From JAIEPM01 sp964546815 (lineage in GTDB: Bacteria > Cyanobacteriota > Vampirovibrionia > Obscuribacterales > Obscuribacteraceae): DNA of 64,000 nucleotides. Under the pieces are notes generated by a model that worked only from the letters and a program-made list of their open reading frames with translations, was not told the origin of the DNA and ran no database searches. The position numbers were made by a program, and so were the translations under genes. Location of the stretch: assembly GCA_964546815.1 (NCBI GenBank), contig CAZJLR010000018.1:55667-119666 (forward strand). Direction: 5' to 3'. Below are positions 9,207 to 20,000 of this stretch, piece after piece; the first letter of the stretch is position 1; every line of letters begins with the position of its first letter.

Positions 9207-12200
9207 GTGTTCACGAAATCATATCGCTCGATCGTTGTTGTTGTAATCTGCCTGACGATGCTAACGAGCCAATATTGTTACGCGAGCTCAGCGCTGAGCC
9301 AGGGCAAAGAAGCCAGCCGTCAACATCACTCAGAAATTGCATTTTCAGGGCGCGGTGGATTTGCTCCTCCCTATTTACCACCACCATCTCTTCCTGAAGA
9401 AGCACAGGTGGGCATTGAACTAAGTGAGGGCAGCGAAAAGGTTGAGCACGCAGAGCCAAATAAAATCGCAGCGATGCATTCAATTTCAACAGAGCGCGTT
9501 CAAGAATTACTAAAACGATTGCCGCCAGCAAAGCCGAGCGAAAGATCTGCCGATTTCAATATTCCATTTTCTCCCAATCCACCGGCGCGCCCAGGCAAGA
9601 TTGTAAAACAAGAATTTCCACCGAAAGAAAGCGCAGCACCAGAAAAACCAAAATTAGCTCCGCAAGCTTTAAAGGTGCTGAGACACAGCCCCGAAGGCTC
9701 TACCGCAGAGGTGCAGCAAGTTAGCGTTACGTTCTCACAACCAATGGTGCCAGTTGCGGCCGCAGAGTCTGACGTGCTTGCAAACACAGTTCCCGTTCAT
9801 ATAACGCCACAACCGCCGGGCAAATGGCGCTGGGTAGGCACACAAACACTAGTATTCACTCCAGACGGAAAGCATTTGCCTGGTGCCACACAATACAAAG
9901 TAGAAGTAAGTAAAAACACTAAATCAGTTTTGGGTGGAGTCCTGCCGGAGTCAACGTCCTGGTCAATAAGCACACCTGCAGTGCTGTTGCAATCATTCTC
10001 ACCGAGCGACGGTGAAACAACGTCATTGACACCACTCATGCTGGCAATATTCAATCAAAACGTTTCCAAAGCCAACCTGCTAAACCTTATTAAAGTAATT
10101 ACGGGCAAAAGCAAACAAGAAATCAGGCTGGCCACAGAGCAAGAGATAGCTGCAGACAAAACAGTCACAGCTCAAGTAAAAGGACTGGATAAAAACCGCT
10201 GGGTTGCATTCAAGTGCACGCAAGCACTAAGTCCTAATCAAGGAGTGCAGGTTCAGTTTGGTCCCAAACTACAATCAGCCGAAGGACCAATATTATCCAA
10301 AGCAACACAAACATACAGTTTTCAGACTTATCCTCCATTCACGATTCAGTCACCAGACAATAACCCTTTGTCGCCCGACTCAGGAATTTATGTCTACTTC
10401 TCCAATGGACTCGACACAGAATCTTTCAAAACGTCTTACGTCAGCATCAAGCCTACTGTGCCAAACCTTGTAGTTTCTCCAGCCGGCAGCCAGGTTACGA
10501 TGGAAGGCGACTTTAAGGCTAACACTAAATACACAGTAAGCTTCGACAGGGCGCTGCGTGATGAGTACAAGCAAGCACTCAGCGGCGCAAATTCTGTGTC
10601 AATAAACGTAGGGCAATCAAGCCCGCAGCTGCTCGGCACTAACGACATGGTGGTGCTAAAACCAAGCAAACAACCGGTCTTCAACTTTCAAACACGCAAC
10701 GTCAAGCAAGTTAAAGTCTCAGCATACGCAGCCAAACCGGAAGACTACACAAGCACTTACAGCACAGCAAGACAAGCCTATAGCGAATGGCACGAAAAGG
10801 TTGCAGACTACCCTGAATTCACAAAATTCAAAAAGCTTGACTCAAAACTTATTTCAATTAAAAGCGATGTTGAAAGCTATGTATCAACCAGCGTTGATCT
10901 AAAACCATATTTGAAAAATGGTCTCGGGCACGTAATCCTCACAGTAGAGAAGTTGCCTCGCGTGCAAAACGAAGGCGTGATGCGATTTCCTGTTTGGATT
11001 CAAGTTACCAATCTAGGCATCGACGCCTATAACGACGCCGATACATTGCTAGCAATGGTTAGCAAGCTAGACGACGGCAGCCCGATTTCAAACGCAGAGC
11101 TAACACTGACCGGCAGCAATATTTCAGCTCAATCAAACAAAAGCGGTATTGCAGTCCTACATTTAAATACGCAATATTCGCCGATTTTGCTAGCCAAAAA
11201 CGGAGACGATGTTGCATTCCTAAACAGCTATGGCAACTGGAGACTGAGCAACCGTCAAGACATGATTCGTTGGTATTCAGTCACAGACCGCAATCTATAC
11301 AAACCAGGCGAACATGTGCAAGTCAAAGGCTGGGCGAGAAGATTTGGCTCAGGTCCAAAAGCAGACATAAGCCTTCTCGGCTCAACTGTAAATGGTTTGG
11401 ATTACCAAATCAACGATGCAAACGGATCAGACCTGGGCAAAGGACATTGCGCCGTTGACGACTCTGGTGCCTACGATTTCGCCTTCGACATTCCAAAAAC
11501 AGCAAACCTTGGCACAGCAACAATTCGCTTAGCTGCCAAAAAAGACTCAGCAAACATTGGCAATCTCAGCAATGAAGTTGGCACTTGCAATTTCACCATA
11601 CAAGAATTTCGCCGCCCGGAATTTGAAATGAACGTCAAATCATCCAAAGGCGGAAGCATGATTCTCGGCGATACCACAGACATCACCGCCAGTGCGAAAT
11701 ATTTTGCTGGAGGAGCGTTACCCGACGCCCCTGTACATTGGACAGTCACATGCAGTGAAGGAAGCTTTTCACCGCCCGGATTTGATGATTTCAATTTCGG
11801 CCGAAAAATCTGGCCCTATGCATACTTTTTTGGTATCAGACCCATGCCTGGCGGAAAAACAAAAGTCTCCCAATTTGATGGGAAAACTGATGGAAACGGC
11901 AAGCACGTTTTAGCAGTTAAGCTGAAATCACTTCCTGAATTATTCCCAGAATCGGTTGTGGCAGAGGGCACTGTGAGTGACGTCAATCGACAGGAGTGGT
12001 CGGACAAAGCCACCATTCTTGTGCACCCGGCTGATGTTTATGTAGGGGTGAAAACTAACAAGCAGTTCTATCACAGCAATGACCCCGTGCTTATCACATC
12101 CGTAGTGGCAGATCTCGATGGCAAAGTAAGAGCAGGCAACGATGTACACATCGAAGTCTCAAAAGAGCGCAGTGTTTTCAAGGACAATAAGTACCAGAAC

Positions 12201-15200
12201 GTAAAAGATCAGCTGGCCTCAAAAGACTTCAAGTCTACTGATAAGCCGAGCGACTGGACTATCGACCTGAAAGAAGGTGGCAGCATAAAGATAGAAGCGG
12301 TTGTGACCGATTCACACGGCAGAAAAAACAAAACTGAAATGGCCTTCTATCGCGAAGACAAACAACCAGAAGAAAACAAAAAAGTAGAAAAAGGCAAAAT
12401 ACTCCTCATCTCAGACAAAACAAAATATGAGGTTGGAGAGACAGCAGAAATATTGGTGCAAGCTCCGGTTGCTGACTGCCACGGGCTTGTCACAGTTAGA
12501 CGCAATGGCATTGCGTCGAGTGAGCCCATCAATATAAGTGGCGCTTCTACCACAATCAAAATTCCAGTGACAGAGCAATTGATTCCCAACGCAACTGTTC
12601 AAGTAGATCTCGATGGACCAAATTGCGCCTATTCGTCTGGTGAAATTGCGTTGAACGTATCATCAGATACGCGCAAGCTGAAACTTGATGTATCCGCAGA
12701 GAAAAAGGAATTATCGCCAGGAGAAAAAACCCGCCTTGTATTCAAGCTAAAAGACAAGAACGGAAAGGGCACAAAATCGCAAGTCGCTGTGGCAGTTGTA
12801 GACGAATCAGTGCTTGCACTGAGCGGTTATGACTGGAGCGATCCATCCACGGTGTTTTACACTCCAACATCAGCAGATACGCAAGATTTGCACAGCCGGC
12901 AATATATAATCTTGCCCACACCGGTAAAACCGCCAGCGCAACCGAGACGAATGTTCGCCCCAGCACCGATGGCCAGGTCTGGTGCAGGTGGCGGCTTTGC
13001 GCTAGGAGGAGCATTCCTTTCTTCCCCCAAAAGTAAAGCAGAATCGTTCGCAGATGCTGACGCAAGAGACGGTAGTGCAAACATTGCAGCATCGCTCCCA
13101 CCACCTCCGTTACCGGGCGGAGCAGATCCAAATACTCCCATTGCACTTAGAACAAACTTCAGTGCTCTCGCTTACTTCAACCCTAGCATTACGACAGACA
13201 ATAATGGTGAAGCAAGCTGCGAAGTTCAACTACCGGACAACTTGACCAGATATAGAATTATGGCTGTAGCAGCCTCTGGCGACAGACTCTTCGGTCAAGG
13301 CGAAAGCACACTCACTGCAAGATTGCCACTCATGGTGCGCCCCTCTGCGCCGCGCTTTTTGAACTTTGGCGACAAATGCGAATTGCCAGTGGTCATTCAA
13401 AACCAAACCGACCACGAAATGAGTGTTGACCTTGGACTTAGGGCTGACAATCTCAAGTTCATTCACAAAACAGGTGAGGGCGGAGAAGACAAATCTAACG
13501 CCCAACAGTCAGGAGCATCGGTATTGGTGCCTGCCAATGACAGAGTCGAAGTACGCTTTCCGGCAGCAACTGATGCTGACGGCAATGCGACTATCGACAT
13601 AGCTGCAGCATCAGGAGAATATGCAGACGCAGCAAATGTAGTCTTCCCCGTTTACACCCCTGCCACAACTCACGCATTCGCGGCATATGGGCAGATAGAT
13701 GAAGGTGGCGCAGAACAAATGATAAGCGTGCCCAAGGACGTTTACGATCAAATCGGTGGACTGGACATCAACACAAGTAGTACGGCACTACAATCACTCA
13801 CAGATGCATACATCTACCTACACGACTATTCATTTGCATGCTCAGAACAGCTTTCATCGCGCGTTCTTGCAACGACTGCGCTTCAAGACACTTTGACTGC
13901 ATTTGGAAAAATCGACCAGGAGCAGCTGCAAAAAATCAAAAAACAAACACAAGACGATATCGATTTGCTATGCCAGCGCCAGAAGTCCGACGGCAGCTTT
14001 GCCTTATGGAGACTGGGAGAAAATGGAAGATGGCCATTTTTAGCTGTACAAGTTAGCAGAGCCTTAAATCAGGCGAAAAGCAAAGGCTATAACGTATCGG
14101 ATGATGTCCTCAGCAAGGCAAAATCATACCTTTCGCGCATCGAAACACAACTGCCAAAGCCTGAATACGACACTCGCACTGCGCTGAGCATTCGTTCATA
14201 CGCGCTATTCGTTCTTTCACTTATGCAAAATAAAGACGCAGGAAAAGCGCGCGAAATAATCAGGCTCGCACTCAAGACATACAAAGACGAGCAGAAAGAC
14301 CAAAATTTCAAAAACCAAAATACTGCAGGATTGGAAAAAGACCAACTTCCAGCGGTTCTTTCAATGGAATCAATTGGTTGGCTGCTGCCGGTCATTTCCG
14401 GTGACAAGAATTCCAGCGCTCAGACAGCCCTGCTTCGAAGCATAATTTCAGACCGCACAATTGAAACTGCTTCAACCGCAGAAATCAAAAGCAGCTCATA
14501 CGGAGAATGGGATTACCATTTGTTCTATTCGCCAAATCGAGTAGATGCTGTCATTCTCGAATCACTAATCATTGACCAACCTAAAAATGATGTGATTCCA
14601 AAACTGGCTAACGGCTTGCTTGCTCATCGAAAAGCAGGCAAATGGTGCAGCACTCAAGAAAACTCAGCCGCCCTGATTGCGCTGGACAGATATTTCTCGA
14701 CTTACGAGAATATCAGCCCTGACTTTGTCGCAAGAACGTGGCTGGGAGATCAATTCGTCGGCCAATCAAAATTTGCCGGACGAAGCACAGACACTCTGGT
14801 TACAACTGTACCCATGCGTTATCTCGAAGCTCATCCAAACGACACGCAAGTACTCCTGAGCAAGGATGGACCCGGTCGCCTTTATTATCGTGTGGCGCTG
14901 AACTATGCGCCGAAAACACTGATGCTGCCAGCTTATGATAATGGCTTCCAGGTTAAGAGAAGCTATGAGGCCGTGGATGATCCCAAAGATATCAGCAAAG
15001 ACTCCAACGGAGTTTGGCACTTCAAATCTGGTGCCACTATTAAAGCCAAAATCGAACTGTCCGCACCGTCACGCCGATATCACGTTGCCCTAACAGACCC
15101 ACTACCGGCGGGTGCCGAGCCTGTAAACGGTGATCTCAAAGGCACGCAGGAAACTCATGTGAGCCCTGAACCCGATGACAGAGTGCCGCCAGAATTAAAT

Positions 15201-15470
15201 TCGGAAAGCAGTGACGATTCGTCTATTCAACAGGGAGCTTCATATTTATGGTTTCCCTGGTGGAATCAAAACTGGTATGAGCACCAAAATTTGCGTGACT
15301 TCAGAGCAGAGGCTTTCACGTCACTTCTCTGGGGTGGCAAATTCACTTACACATATACAATGCGAGCCACCACTCCAGGAGAATTCATTGTTCCCTCCAC
15401 CAAGGTAGAAGAAATGTACACCCCCGAAACCTTCGGCCGCTCCGCAAGCGACCGAGTAATAATCGAATAG
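9207..15470 (+). CDS. Bacterial alpha-2-macroglobulin family protein (thioester-containing)
   Basis: 2087 residues from GTG 9207, preceded by AAAGGA at 9195-9200. The open frame extends back into xdhC, but only this start gives a signal peptide (FTKSYRSIVVVVICLTMLTS) and a ribosome site. No lipobox is seen, so it is probably periplasmic. Landmarks: macroglobulin domains; MG segment VAVVDESVLALSGYDW; a Gly/Ala/Pro-rich stretch at about 1250-1310 that may be the protease bait; the alpha-2-macroglobulin signature LPDNLTRYRIMAVAASGD; the thioester motif CSEQ at 1545-1548; and the receptor-like end with MYTPETFGRSAS. Such proteins trap proteases that breach the outer membrane. The usual partner pbpC is absent; the gene instead follows xdhC by 22 bases. 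Confidence 0.9.
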   Translation: MFTKSYRSIVVVVICLTMLTSQYCYASSALSQGKEASRQHHSEIAFSGRGGFAPPYLPPPSLPEEAQVGIELSEGSEKVEHAEPNKIAAMHSISTERVQELLKRLPPAKPSERSADFNIPFSPNPPARPGKIVKQEFPPKESAAPEKPKLAPQALKVLRHSPEGSTAEVQQVSVTFSQPMVPVAAAESDVLANTVPVHITPQPPGKWRWVGTQTLVFTPDGKHLPGATQYKVEVSKNTKSVLGGVLPESTSWSISTPAVLLQSFSPSDGETTSLTPLMLAIFNQNVSKANLLNLIKVITGKSKQEIRLATEQEIAADKTVTAQVKGLDKNRWVAFKCTQALSPNQGVQVQFGPKLQSAEGPILSKATQTYSFQTYPPFTIQSPDNNPLSPDSGIYVYFSNGLDTESFKTSYVSIKPTVPNLVVSPAGSQVTMEGDFKANTKYTVSFDRALRDEYKQALSGANSVSINVGQSSPQLLGTNDMVVLKPSKQPVFNFQTRNVKQVKVSAYAAKPEDYTSTYSTARQAYSEWHEKVADYPEFTKFKKLDSKLISIKSDVESYVSTSVDLKPYLKNGLGHVILTVEKLPRVQNEGVMRFPVWIQVTNLGIDAYNDADTLLAMVSKLDDGSPISNAELTLTGSNISAQSNKSGIAVLHLNTQYSPILLAKNGDDVAFLNSYGNWRLSNRQDMIRWYSVTDRNLYKPGEHVQVKGWARRFGSGPKADISLLGSTVNGLDYQINDANGSDLGKGHCAVDDSGAYDFAFDIPKTANLGTATIRLAAKKDSANIGNLSNEVGTCNFTIQEFRRPEFEMNVKSSKGGSMILGDTTDITASAKYFAGGALPDAPVHWTVTCSEGSFSPPGFDDFNFGRKIWPYAYFFGIRPMPGGKTKVSQFDGKTDGNGKHVLAVKLKSLPELFPESVVAEGTVSDVNRQEWSDKATILVHPADVYVGVKTNKQFYHSNDPVLITSVVADLDGKVRAGNDVHIEVSKERSVFKDNKYQNVKDQLASKDFKSTDKPSDWTIDLKEGGSIKIEAVVTDSHGRKNKTEMAFYREDKQPEENKKVEKGKILLISDKTKYEVGETAEILVQAPVADCHGLVTVRRNGIASSEPINISGASTTIKIPVTEQLIPNATVQVDLDGPNCAYSSGEIALNVSSDTRKLKLDVSAEKKELSPGEKTRLVFKLKDKNGKGTKSQVAVAVVDESVLALSGYDWSDPSTVFYTPTSADTQDLHSRQYIILPTPVKPPAQPRRMFAPAPMARSGAGGGFALGGAFLSSPKSKAESFADADARDGSANIAASLPPPPLPGGADPNTPIALRTNFSALAYFNPSITTDNNGEASCEVQLPDNLTRYRIMAVAASGDRLFGQGESTLTARLPLMVRPSAPRFLNFGDKCELPVVIQNQTDHEMSVDLGLRADNLKFIHKTGEGGEDKSNAQQSGASVLVPANDRVEVRFPAATDADGNATIDIAAASGEYADAANVVFPVYTPATTHAFAAYGQIDEGGAEQMISVPKDVYDQIGGLDINTSSTALQSLTDAYIYLHDYSFACSEQLSSRVLATTALQDTLTAFGKIDQEQLQKIKKQTQDDIDLLCQRQKSDGSFALWRLGENGRWPFLAVQVSRALNQAKSKGYNVSDDVLSKAKSYLSRIETQLPKPEYDTRTALSIRSYALFVLSLMQNKDAGKAREIIRLALKTYKDEQKDQNFKNQNTAGLEKDQLPAVLSMESIGWLLPVISGDKNSSAQTALLRSIISDRTIETASTAEIKSSSYGEWDYHLFYSPNRVDAVILESLIIDQPKNDVIPKLANGLLAHRKAGKWCSTQENSAALIALDRYFSTYENISPDFVARTWLGDQFVGQSKFAGRSTDTLVTTVPMRYLEAHPNDTQVLLSKDGPGRLYYRVALNYAPKTLMLPAYDNGFQVKRSYEAVDDPKDISKDSNGVWHFKSGATIKAKIELSAPSRRYHVALTDPLPAGAEPVNGDLKGTQETHVSPEPDDRVPPELNSESSDDSSIQQGASYLWFPWWNQNWYEHQNLRDFRAEAFTSLLWGGKFTYTYTMRATTPGEFIVPSTKVEEMYTPETFGRSASDRVIIE

Positions 15471-15509
15471 TTCGCACGCAGATTAGATCCGGATCCGTTC
15501 TATACGACC

Positions 15510-15535
15510 GGGCGACGCATGGCGTCGCCCCCACA
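15510..15535 (+). repeat. Dispersed palindromic repeat, single copy between convergent genes
   Basis: A 26-bp copy of a repeat whose core is an inverted repeat with arms GGGCGACG and CGTCGCCC around a CATGG loop, followed by CCCACA. It differs by one base (CCCACA for CCTACA) from the copies at 16052-16153. It sits 40 bases after the alpha-2-macroglobulin stop and just before the end of the convergent small membrane-protein gene, so the hairpin may also serve as a bidirectional transcription stop. Confidence 0.8.
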
Positions 15536-15541
15536 GTCGAA

Positions 15542-15961
15542 TTACGCTTTCTTTTCAGCGAAGTCGCTCAGGACTGGGATTCTGAAATCCTGGTTCTTAA
15601 CTAAACAATAGATTGCATATCCGCAAACAGCGAAGAAACCCAGCGATATCAAACTTGAGCCAGTCGCCATCAAGCGAATAACTTCAAAACCACAAAGAGG
15701 AATCAACAATCCCATCAACATAGAATTGGCAAGCCCAAGAGCAAATGCAGCAGCGGCGATACAAAGACCTTGAATGGCATGGAAGCGCAATTTCTTGTTG
15801 TCGGCCGGCTCGGTGTTGAGCAAAATGATTGGTGCAATTACGTCAATAAAAAGCACAGGTGTGTAACACAAAATCGCAGCTACCTTATAATTCAAGCCGC
15901 CAATTTTGGTGCTGCCAGCAGACTCCGCAACTGGGGAAGCATTCAAAGTAGTTTCGTTCAT
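15542..15961 (-). CDS. Small DUF4870/Tic20-like membrane protein
   Basis: 139 residues with a polar N-terminal tail of about 22 residues and then hydrophobic segments at roughly 27-48, 62-85, 86-105 and 108-125. The arrangement YKVAAILCYTPVLFIDVIAPIILL, then an NKKLRFHAIQGL turn, then a small-residue-rich helix matches the DUF4870 family, which is distantly related to the Tic20 import component. Biochemical function of the family is not known. The start is well supported by an AGGAGGAT site. It converges on the alpha-2-macroglobulin gene with 71 bases between stops. Confidence 0.7.
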   Translation of the reverse strand: MNETTLNASPVAESAGSTKIGGLNYKVAAILCYTPVLFIDVIAPIILLNTEPADNKKLRFHAIQGLCIAAAAFALGLANSMLMGLLIPLCGFEVIRLMATGSSLISLGFFAVCGYAIYCLVKNQDFRIPVLSDFAEKKA

Positions 15962-16293
15962 TTCAGTATCCTCCTGACTATAAATCTATAACTGCATCCT
16001 TTCGTAGATTAGGAGGATGCCAAACGGTTTAAGGATCCAATTATGTTCGCCTGTAGGGGCGACGCCATGCGTCGCCCGGAAGTTAAGCAGCGGTGCTCGC
16101 TTAGACAGTTTCTCTATGCAAAATAGCGGGCGACGCATGGCGTCGCCCCTACAATAGGACCAGGCCAAGGCAGGAGGTTAAGCAGGAGCAAATGACGGCT
16201 TGGGTCACTTGAAAAAGTGTCCAGTGGCAGGACTGTTCAGCTCCCCCGGGCGATATTCTGGACTATGTTGAGGCAGGCAAGAGAGGCACGATA
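15962..16293. other. 332-bp intergenic region holding a paired palindromic repeat
   Basis: No gene is supported here. The stretch contains the leader of the minus-strand small membrane protein (15962-15990), the 102-bp paired repeat element at 16052-16153, and a small hairpin CACTT-GAAA-AAGTG near 16207-16220 with a GNRA-type loop. The leader of the plus-strand membrane/coiled-coil gene follows. An AGGAGG at about 16173 precedes only a six-codon frame and is not considered a gene. Confidence 0.6.
16052..16153. repeat. REPIN-like or MITE-like element: two palindromic repeats in inverted orientation
   Basis: A 102-bp element bounded by perfect 26-bp terminal inverted repeats (16052-16077 and 16128-16153). 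Its ends read TGTAGGGGCGACGCCATG and its reverse complement. Each terminal repeat is itself a near-palindrome with arms GGGCGACG / CGTCGCCC. The 50-bp interior has no reading frame of note. No target-site duplication is apparent at the edges. Two REP units facing each other are the hallmark of REPINs, which are moved in trans by RAYT transposases; no such gene lies in this window. Confidence 0.75.
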
Positions 16294-17076
16294 ATGTATT
16301 CCAGGCATCTTGGGCAATTCATTTCATACTGCACGGGTCTAACGCTTGTCACAATTATGATTTTTGGGGCTTTGCGTTGGTTAAACATACCGTCGGGTCA
16401 TTTTATTGATTGGATAATCGGCACATTAACACTCTGGTGGCTGCTGGTAATTGTCACCGTGCCATGGAATGTGTATTTCGAAGCCAAAGCTGTCAGCGCC
16501 GAAGCTGCGCACTCAACATCAATCGGCATTACGGTTGACCAAAAGCAAATGAAGTACGTCAAAAATGTTGAACGTATTGCACTCACTGTCGCTATTTCAT
16601 TGCACATTTTTTCTGCATTGGGTCTATTTGCGCTTTCAGCATGCGGCATTTCGCCAGTTGGTTATGTCGCCTCAGCGGCAGCTCTTTTGCTAACAGCTGT
16701 GCGCCCAAGCGTTCGTGCATACGAATACCTCTGGGAAAGACTTGTGGCTATCAAACACAGAGTACAATACCCACGTGAAGACGTTGTCGAATTACGCAAC
16801 CGCACTCTGGTGCTTGAGCAAAAAGTCGAAGCACTCGAACAACAATTAGACACGGCTCGCCCTGCCAGTTTTGCAGCAGCTCAAACAAGGTCGCTTGAAG
16901 AATTGAAGATAAAGCTCAACACAGTAAGCTCTAATCAAAATCGACTTCAAGACGAAAATCAACGAGAGCATGAGAGACTGCTGAGAGAAGGGCAAAATGC
17001 GATCGCCAAAATCTCATCAGATAGCCAATTTCTAGATCATGTAAGAGAGATTGTGCGATTGATCAAGTCCGCCTGA
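16294..17076 (+). CDS. Membrane protein with C-terminal coiled coil, function unknown
   Basis: 260 residues, not recognised as a named family. Hydrophobic segments lie at about 9-28, 38-58, 96-118 and 122-140, suggesting four membrane helices. They are followed by a charged linker and a long coiled coil (about 165-255) with regular Leu/Val spacing, e.g. VVELRNRTLVLEQKVEALEQQL. This leaves a helical rod on one side of the membrane. The ATG follows a GAGAGG site at a spacing of about 9. It is convergent with the giant minus-strand gene, with only 22 bases between stops. Nothing in the sequence ties it functionally to either neighbour. Confidence 0.65.
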   Translation: MYSRHLGQFISYCTGLTLVTIMIFGALRWLNIPSGHFIDWIIGTLTLWWLLVIVTVPWNVYFEAKAVSAEAAHSTSIGITVDQKQMKYVKNVERIALTVAISLHIFSALGLFALSACGISPVGYVASAAALLLTAVRPSVRAYEYLWERLVAIKHRVQYPREDVVELRNRTLVLEQKVEALEQQLDTARPASFAAAQTRSLEELKIKLNTVSSNQNRLQDENQREHERLLREGQNAIAKISSDSQFLDHVREIVRLIKSA

Positions 17077-17098
17077 TTAATGGACGATACTCTTGCTC

Positions 17099-20000
17099 TT
17101 ATCTTGCTTGCTGGTACTGTCCATGATGTCCAGTTACCTGAGTGAGCACCGCAGCCATCTTCACCATTTTCTGCGACACTATCTTATCGCTCAATTCCTT
17201 GCTGTTCAAAACGAGTTTGAGCAGTTCGGAGTTTTGCATGAGTGAAACAAGGGAAATTTCAGAGCGGTGAACCAGATAATCAGTACCTGCTACCTCAATG
17301 ATGCGCATTTTTCTTCTGCCGACCTGGTCGCGAGAAATCGAGTTATTTAGAGCAATTTTGCTTTCGGATGCAACCGATTCCTGACCGGCAGGTATGTCTA
17401 CAAAGCTTGTGCTAAACACTTGCTTGGCGCTGCCCCAGATTGTTCTCACCTTGGTGGTGCCATCGACCACACTAATCAACGCAATAGAGCCAGGGTCTAC
17501 AGTTACCATGGAATGCGGGGTCTTGATTCTTGTTGGACTTTCCGCAGTTACAAGCATTTCACCTTTGAGCAAGCTGGCACAAACTGGATGCGAAAACTCA
17601 ATTACGCTTCCGGCGCTGTGTTTCACCAGGGTATTTCCGCTACGAAATGCCATCATGCCTGAACCGGGCACAGTTTGCACGAATGAAATCGGCTCATAAG
17701 CAGACTCTTGAGCAGGAGCGCTCGCTACTGGTCTGACGCGCATTTCAATCGATGACTTCATCAATTCGCGAGGCGCAGGTTTTGGCACTTTAGGATGGAA
17801 CTCTGAATCCTTGACGCTATTTTTTAGCTTATCTACCTTGTTCTTGATCGCGTAGAAACTTCCGGCGTTACAAACAAGCAGCTTTTCTCTATCAACCATT
17901 GCTTTAACGTTAAATCTGCTTCTAGCAACCTTGCAACCAGGAATAACCAATGAACCGGTTACAGCCTCACGTTCGACTCCATCAACTGGAATGAGTTCTT
18001 CATCTGAAAGATTGTCATCTGCGATGCACAATTCTTCGCCAGCTGCCGCATTGAGTGTTTGAATCTTTCCGCCGCGAGTGACAGTGACGGTGGTGTCCTG
18101 CCCGGACAAGTTGGCTACACGCATGACACCATTGTCTGTTTTTTGAATTACTGTAGAGCTATTGCCAGATACTTGAATGTCGGCATAACCAGTTTTTACC
18201 TTAATCGGGGTCTTGCCGACGAAAGCTACAATCTTGCCTTCCTTCAATGTAATGGCACGCTTATCTTCTGGCAGAATCTGCGTACCTTCTTCACCTACCA
18301 TCATGGTGTCGTCATCATCACCAAGAATGAATGGCTGGCAAGAGCCTCCGGCGATGTAGTAAGCCCCGGTGGTGGTGCTGCTGACTTTTCGCATCTGCTC
18401 AAGCTGCTGAGATGCTTGTGCATTTAGATTCAAAGTTACAGACCTGGTAGAGTCTGTGGCGACAACAGACTGATTTAGGGTGGGCACTGAAACTGAGAAG
18501 CTAGGCAGAGTGAAGCTTATTGTGAAACCACCAACAGTGCTGCCACCAGTGCCACCACCACCTGACGATGTGCTAATTGGAGGAGCAACTGCGATAATTT
18601 GAGTGCTACCGGCCAGGTTGACGAAGAATTGGCTGCTAGGCACGCCGCCTGAAGCCGGCACCGGTGGGTCGATGAAGAAAACACCGCCATTGGCAAAGTA
18701 TGTATTACCATTTCCGGTTTTACCGCCGCTGCCACCAGGTACAAGGAAGATTTGACCGCGAGCGCCGCCCTGACCAACCAGAGTGTTCGCCGCTGGATTG
18801 AAGCTAGAGCCCACGTTGACTACAAATTGCGAGTTGACTGTACGAGCCAGAACCTCTGCGTAGAGCATTGATGAAATGTCACTGGTAGGCAATCCGGCAA
18901 ATACACCGACTCTACCGCCGGAGTGGAAAGGAATTGCATTTCCGGCAATCATAATTGGCGGTGTCACAGCGCCAAGTGAGTTGATGTAACCATATGAAGC
19001 AAGCAGATTGGTGGGAGCTGGCTGAAGTCCACCGATAGCACTTACCGGACCAGGATGAGGATTGCTTAAAATGACGCTGTTAGCAGCATTCACGTATACG
19101 TCGCTACCATATGAGATGAGCGAGAGATTTAAGCCAGCAGCAAACGAATTGGCAGTGGCGATGCGTACACCGCCAGTGATACTACCCTGGTTTGCTGGCT
19201 GACCGGTGACGTTTTGAATATTTACAGCATCTTCTGAGCCGCCAATTGCAGTAAGCTTGACGTTATCACCAACGACAACGTTGCGGACAAGAGAGCCCCA
19301 GCTTTCGTAGCCGCCTGCATATTGAGCGGTGCCGGCCACGGCATTCGTCGGCAGAGCAACTCCGGGGTTATCGGCATTCAAGTTGTCTATGACTATGCTG
19401 CCAACAGAATTTATTGCATTGTTAGGAATTGTAGTTACTGCTTGCGGATTAGCATTCGGGGTGTAGCTAGACGCGAAGCTGCCCGCCTGCATCGCAACGC
19501 CTAAACCGCCAGACACGACAGGATTAGCCGCACCGACAGCTGCAGTTGGGTCTGCACCTAGATCATATGATTGAATCTTACCAAGCTGAATTTCCTTGCG
19601 TGCAGATATGGTTATGTTTGTGAACGCCTTGATGCTGCTGTTGTCCAACACAATCAAGCTTTCGCCCAAACCGAACCCGGCTGCTGTCGGGTCTGCGATG
19701 TTAGTTGGATTTTGGGGATCAAGCGCTCTCAAAATAACCTGCCCCGCCTTCGACTCAATGCTCGGGGTGGCCAGACTGTTACTGTTGCCGCCGATTACGA
19801 GGTCTGTAGCGCGAGCGGTGACCGAGAAGTCCTTCTGGGCGCTACCTTGAATTGCGCCAAAAACATTCGATTGATCAAGCGAAACCGCGCCAGTTGTTGA
19901 GGTCAACACTATCGGGGCTGCTGAATTGCTGTTTGTTGTACTCGAAATTGTGGTTCCTGCAGCAAACGGAATAATCAAATCGCCATCTGTACTGAAATTG

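Noticed and set aside
16170..16215. Short gene after the AGGAGG near 16173
   Set aside because: The frame ends after six codons.
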